From: Pyrrhoderma lamaoense
Taxonomy: Eukaryota; Basidiomycota; Agaricomycetes; Hymenochaetales; Hymenochaetaceae
Reading direction: 5' to 3'
DNA: 64,000 nt
Assembly (NCBI GenBank): GCA_002794735.1
Contig: NBAZ01000023.1
Location: forward strand, 124,001 to 188,000
Within the stretch, counting starts at the first letter, position 1. Each line of letters starts with the position of its first letter. Below are positions 60,169-64,000 of this stretch, piece after piece. The notes under the pieces are model-generated. The model ran no database searches, was not told where the DNA came from, and worked only from the letters and a program-made list of their open reading frames with translations. A program made the translations under genes and the position numbers.

Positions 60169-62099
60169 ATGACCTTAATAACTCGGATTATGCGAGGTCT
60201 CTCCTACCACTACCATCACCAGCCTTCGTTGTCAATGTCCGCTGCCAGTCATCAAGGATATCAACAACAGCTCGAGCAGCAAGTAGAGGTAGGGCAGCAG
60301 CGAGGACGGATGATAACGTCCTTGGTGGAGAGGTATCCTGCTGTGCTTACGCCTGAATACCCGGCGTTGTTGGCTGCTTTGACACTTGGATTTGCGGCAG
60401 TGTATTATGTTATTGCTCCTTATTATTCTTCTGAACTCGAACGGGGTCAGTGCGAGTCGGATCCGGGGCGGGAGTGGGAGTCTCGGAGGTCAGTATTATA
60501 CGTACATCAGGTCAATCTATACACCAGCCCCGACGCGGACACAGGCACAGACACAGACACAGATGCAGACACAGACACAGATGCAGATGAAGACGGCGGA
60601 AGAGAGCGGAAGACGAAAGCGTAAACAACGATCATGGATCCTGACTGGGTGTGCGTCTGCTGTTATGACGGCTGCCAGTCTACCCTACGCTCGTGATTAT
60701 CTGAGGGCTGGGCTTAGTGTGTATACTGTTAATGATACCGTGATGAATGTGAGAGTTGGACCGGACTTGGTGTGTGTGGTCTTTCAGGCTTATTTGCTTG
60801 CGTGAGTGTTTTGCTTTGCTTGGGGTTCTTTTTTTTCTTCTTTGTTTCCGTGTGTGTGGTGTAGAGTGGGGGAAGTTTGATACTTTGAATTTTTGGTTCC
60901 TTGGGCTGTGGAGATAATAACTGATACTGACTTGCGATATATTTTTTTTTCCTTTTTTATGTTGTGGTATATAGGGACTTGACGATGGGGACGATACACT
61001 ATAGAGATCAGGTACAAATGCTGAGTGGGTGGATACATCATAGTGTGTATGTGTTTGTCGTGGAGTATGCGATCAGACGTGGCTTTGCGCCTATTTTTGT
61101 TTTGTGTGCTGTTATGGAGGTAAGAGAAGCCTTACTTTCGAAGGAGAGTTTGTGATATACTGATTGATTTTATCTCTCCTCGTTCGTCCTATGATACTTT
61201 CTTCTTACTCGATGGACTACCACCTTATTTGGGCTTTTGATCCTTTGGATCTTCAATGCCTCTTCACTACTCCGGACCCCTGATTCTGATCCTTGATTGA
61301 CTGTTGATAACCTTTACACTTCAATCGACGTGACCACACAGTTACCAACGCTCATCATGGCCCTCGGCGTCCTCGCTCCCTCCATGCGCTCAAACTTTTG
61401 GTTCGCACTGAGCTTCTTCCTCACGCGCATCGTCCTCCACATCACGCTCATCTACGAATACGCGCACGCCGGTGTGAGAGCGGACTTGCTCTCTGGGAGT
61501 TGGGCGCCTGTGGGGATCTTGGGTGCTGCGTTTGTATTGTATGCCAGTTGGTTTTATAGGTGTATGAGGGGGAATGTGAGGAGGATTGGGAAGTATTATA
61601 GGCTTAGGGGGGTTTGTGAGAAGGAACGGATTGGGTTTGGGAGGGGGATGGGGATGGGTGGTGGAGCTGGTGGTGGAAGTGGTGGGGGTGGCTTGGAGGA
61701 GTGGGTTAGGTTCGCGCAGGCTTTGGGAAATGTGGTTTTTGGTGATGGAGTACGTGCTGTGGGAGTTGGTAGCCTTTGTGCTGTTGCCCTTCAGGCCTTG
61801 GAAGTGTTGGGGTGTTGGTTGGGCTTGAGATTGAGACGACTAGGGAGAAGTGGAGTAGGTCGTATTTGAGACGAGTGGTTAGGGAGTACGTTGCTCCGTA
61901 TTTGAAGAAGGGGCTCATGAATCAGTATGAAGGGACTGGGCTTGGAGGGATCGGTGGTGGAGGCGGTGGGGGTGGGGGTGATTTGGATGGTGGAGAGGGA
62001 GGTGTAGGGAATGTCAGTGAGGAAATTGAAGGTCCGGGATGGTCGTATGGGAATCCGCTACCAGACGATCCGGATATTGATATCGATATTGGTATATGA
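60169..62099 (+). CDS. TLC-domain multi-pass membrane protein
   Basis: Three exons: 60169-60801, 60975-61119 and 61342-62099; about 511 residues. The N-terminus is Gln/His-rich, then a membrane segment (YPALLAALTLGFAAVYYVI). An acidic Asp/Thr repeat follows, then the TLC region: DLTMGTIHYRDQVQMLSGW, IHHSVYVFVVEYAIRR, ELPTLIMALGVLAPSMRS and LSFFLTRIVLHITLIYEYA. The C-terminus is Gly-rich with charged helices (SYLRRVVREYVAPYLKKG). The TLC fold occurs in ceramide synthases and in TRAM, CLN8 and TMEM56-like proteins; the ceramide synthase Lag1 motif is not visible, so a lipid-sensing or transport role is only inferred. The frame changes within or after the acidic repeat (60480-60620, not resolved) and at 61821-61823 (one G short). 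Confidence 0.8.
60535..60592 (+). repeat. GACACA-type simple repeat encoding Asp/Thr tract
   Basis: An imperfect hexanucleotide repeat (GACACA with GATGCA variants) in the TLC gene. In one frame it gives alternating Asp-Thr, in another Gln-Thr. The reading frame of the gene changes in or just after this tract, so its length or sequence may be wrong. Confidence 0.8.
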
Positions 62100-64000
62100 A
62101 GCATTTTTTTTGGACGCAGGAACTGGATTATTTTATTTTGGGAAGAAGTCGGATTGACCTAGGTTGCGTTGTCTTTTCTTTCTTCCTTCGATGTTATGTT
62201 CCCCCCCCCCCCGCTCTTTCTTCCTTTCAAATTATAGATGTGATATGCCCCTTTTACTCTTGCTCTTTCTCCTTTTCTTTTCCGCTGCCTTATTTTTTGG
62301 TGTGTAGAAGAGGAAGGAAGTTTACAAACCATTTTTTTTTTCTTTTTTCTCTTTGAAGGTTTACTCTTTTTTCTTGTCTTCTCGTTTTTGTACAGAACTC
62401 AACAGTTTTGTACATGTATATGTACACTTTACACATTTTGGTTCGATTTCCTCTGTTACCTTTACCTTTACATTTTGTTTTCACCACCCCTGTTCTGTAA
62501 TGTTTTTACGAAATTTTATGATGAATGTTATGATATCCTCCTCCTTACCCTTCATATCTCTCTCCTCCTTCGCCTTTTTTTTTCTTGTATGTCTGTTATG
62601 GAATATGTGGATTGTTAGATACTTGAGTTTGTATGTGATTGTATAGTATTTGGTATTTGATACTTGTTATTTGATTGGTAGTGTGAGGAGAGAGTGGTGG
62701 GTAAAGTCGTTCTATCTCGACTTCGATGTATGTATGTATATTTGAGGTTAGGAACCGTGTATCATTCGATGGTGTTATTTTTCTGATATGCTAGTACCTT
62801 GACTAAATTTGTTTAGTTTATTGTAGCTCTTACTGAGAACAAGGAATTGAAGGTATTTGGTTATGTCGGTCGAATGATTATAGTAGAGAGAGAAGATATT
62901 CCCGGGGAAGTTATTATTGTGTTGTTAATCGTCGTCCGAAGGAAGGAGTCAAAAGATAAACAGTCAAAAATACACTTTTTATTGATCTTGAGGCCCGTTC
63001 TTGTTCAATATTCGATTATTGATGACGCTATTGGTGTTTGATGAAAGAAAATGAGAAGGTCTTAGAGATATCTGAACGCTCCTGGGTTCCATCCCCCCCC
63101 CCCTCCCAAGCGGAGAAGAGTATATACATCCGTAAGAGGGTCCGAAAGATATAGACAGGGGTGGTATAGCCACTCTTGTCTTGGGTGTTTTCACAACTAG
63201 ATGGAGATATTTAGAGAATCAGTCGTTTAGACTGACTTTTGACGAGATGCCTTTGTTTGCATGATCTTCGAACTCTACTATGGAGAGCTCAGATATTATA
63301 TTGAGTCTGCTTGTAGCGCTAGTATGGGTGTCTCGTGAAGCTGTATAGTGGTGGAAGTAGCAATTTTGATAGGATATGGGGAGGATGAAAGATGATTGAT
63401 AAAAAAAATCAGATTACTAGGAAGTTTGGATTATGTAATCGAGCTTAGTAGTTTAGCGGGAGATGCTTATTTTCTTTTTTACTTTTATGGGCTTGGCTCG
63501 ATAAATTCCTTAGAATCATAGAAAATAAATTCCTGTGTGAGAAGAAAGAAGATGATTTAAGGATGTGTTGATCATAAAGATTTTGAGTTTTCGAAAAAAG
63601 TGATTATTGTTATGAATACAAATTTTCAAAAGCGAGCTGTATTAGAAAGTTCCAAAGTACGTTACTTACATGGATGTGACTAGCTTATCTCGTTCATTTG
63701 ACAGTAGATATTTTTATTGAGAGTTCTAGTTCTTGAAAGGAACGTAAAACACAAGTTTTTGTTCGTATAAGTAATTTATGTAAGGAGTTCGGTACTGTTA
63801 ACTCTTGTTAGTTAATTTGCTTTCCTTGTGGTAACTTCCTAGGTGCGCATATATATAAAATAGGTAAGAATAGAGGGTAGATAAGCAGTTTTAAGGGAAA
63901 CAGAATGGAAATGACGAAGAAAAAAGTAGAAAATAAAGGTCCTTCACTTGATTTTTAAGACTCTTCTGAAGGATACCCTTTTTTTGTCTCCTTGATCTAT
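62100..64000. other. right-edge intergenic sequence
   Basis: About 1.9 kb after the TLC gene. It contains C runs at 62201-62212 and 63093-63103, T-rich tracts and AT-rich sequence. No gene is supported; any gene must start beyond the window. Confidence 0.45.

Overview
The window is nuclear DNA of a filamentous-type ascomycete fungus. Genes are dense and split by many short introns (mostly 50-160 bases) with GT...AG ends, frequent CTAAC/CTGAC branch sites and pyrimidine-rich 3' ends. Gene content fits Ascomycota: a DUF7702-like membrane protein, Rax1, Med8, a caspase-like metacaspase with a Q-rich prodomain, a Dnf-type flippase and an Abf2-like HMG protein. The unusually intron-rich genes suggest an early-diverging lineage, but I cannot place the species.

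Layout. 0.3-11 kb: DUF7702-like membrane protein (+), Snc-type v-SNARE (-), ribosomal protein eL24 (+), calmodulin (+), a small hydrophilic protein (+), Ykt6 SNARE (-). 11-21.6 kb: Spf1 P5A-ATPase (+, divergent from Ykt6), a C4-cysteine protein (-), a YCII protein (+), a stand-alone hydantoinase B/5-oxoprolinase B protein (+), a DUF952 protein (-). 22-39 kb: metacaspase (-), a 2000-codon serine-rich protein (+), a Dnf1/Dnf2-type phospholipid flippase (+). 39-48.6 kb: RNase P/MRP subunit Rpp1 (+), a Bud21/Utp16-like protein (-), a GST-like protein (-), Mediator Med8 (-), mitochondrial HMG-box protein (+). 50-62 kb: Rax1 (-) divergent from complex I subunit NDUFA2 (+), ketopantoate reductase-like protein (+), TLC-domain membrane protein (+). 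The two ends, 43.7-46.1 kb and 57.2-60.1 kb are long stretches with no gene I can support.

This looks like an ordinary mosaic of housekeeping genes, not a cluster. Several act in membrane trafficking or lipid asymmetry (Snc-type SNARE, Ykt6, Spf1, Dnf flippase, Rax1, TLC protein), but spacing and orientation give no sign of co-regulation beyond three or four divergent promoter pairs.

Two things stand out. First, exon structure: reading frames close only if very small exons are used (4, 8 and 16 bases in the v-SNARE; 7, 12 and 11 in calmodulin; 12 and 18 in the metacaspase). Start codons sit in minimal exons: ATG alone in eL24, and ATG split by an intron in spf1. Second, about 30 single-base frame breaks fall in conserved coding sequence, nearly all at a short homopolymer and nearly all reading as one base too few. 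With those bases allowed for, the coding lengths I tallied are multiples of three, so I read the breaks as sequencing or assembly errors and not as pseudogenes.
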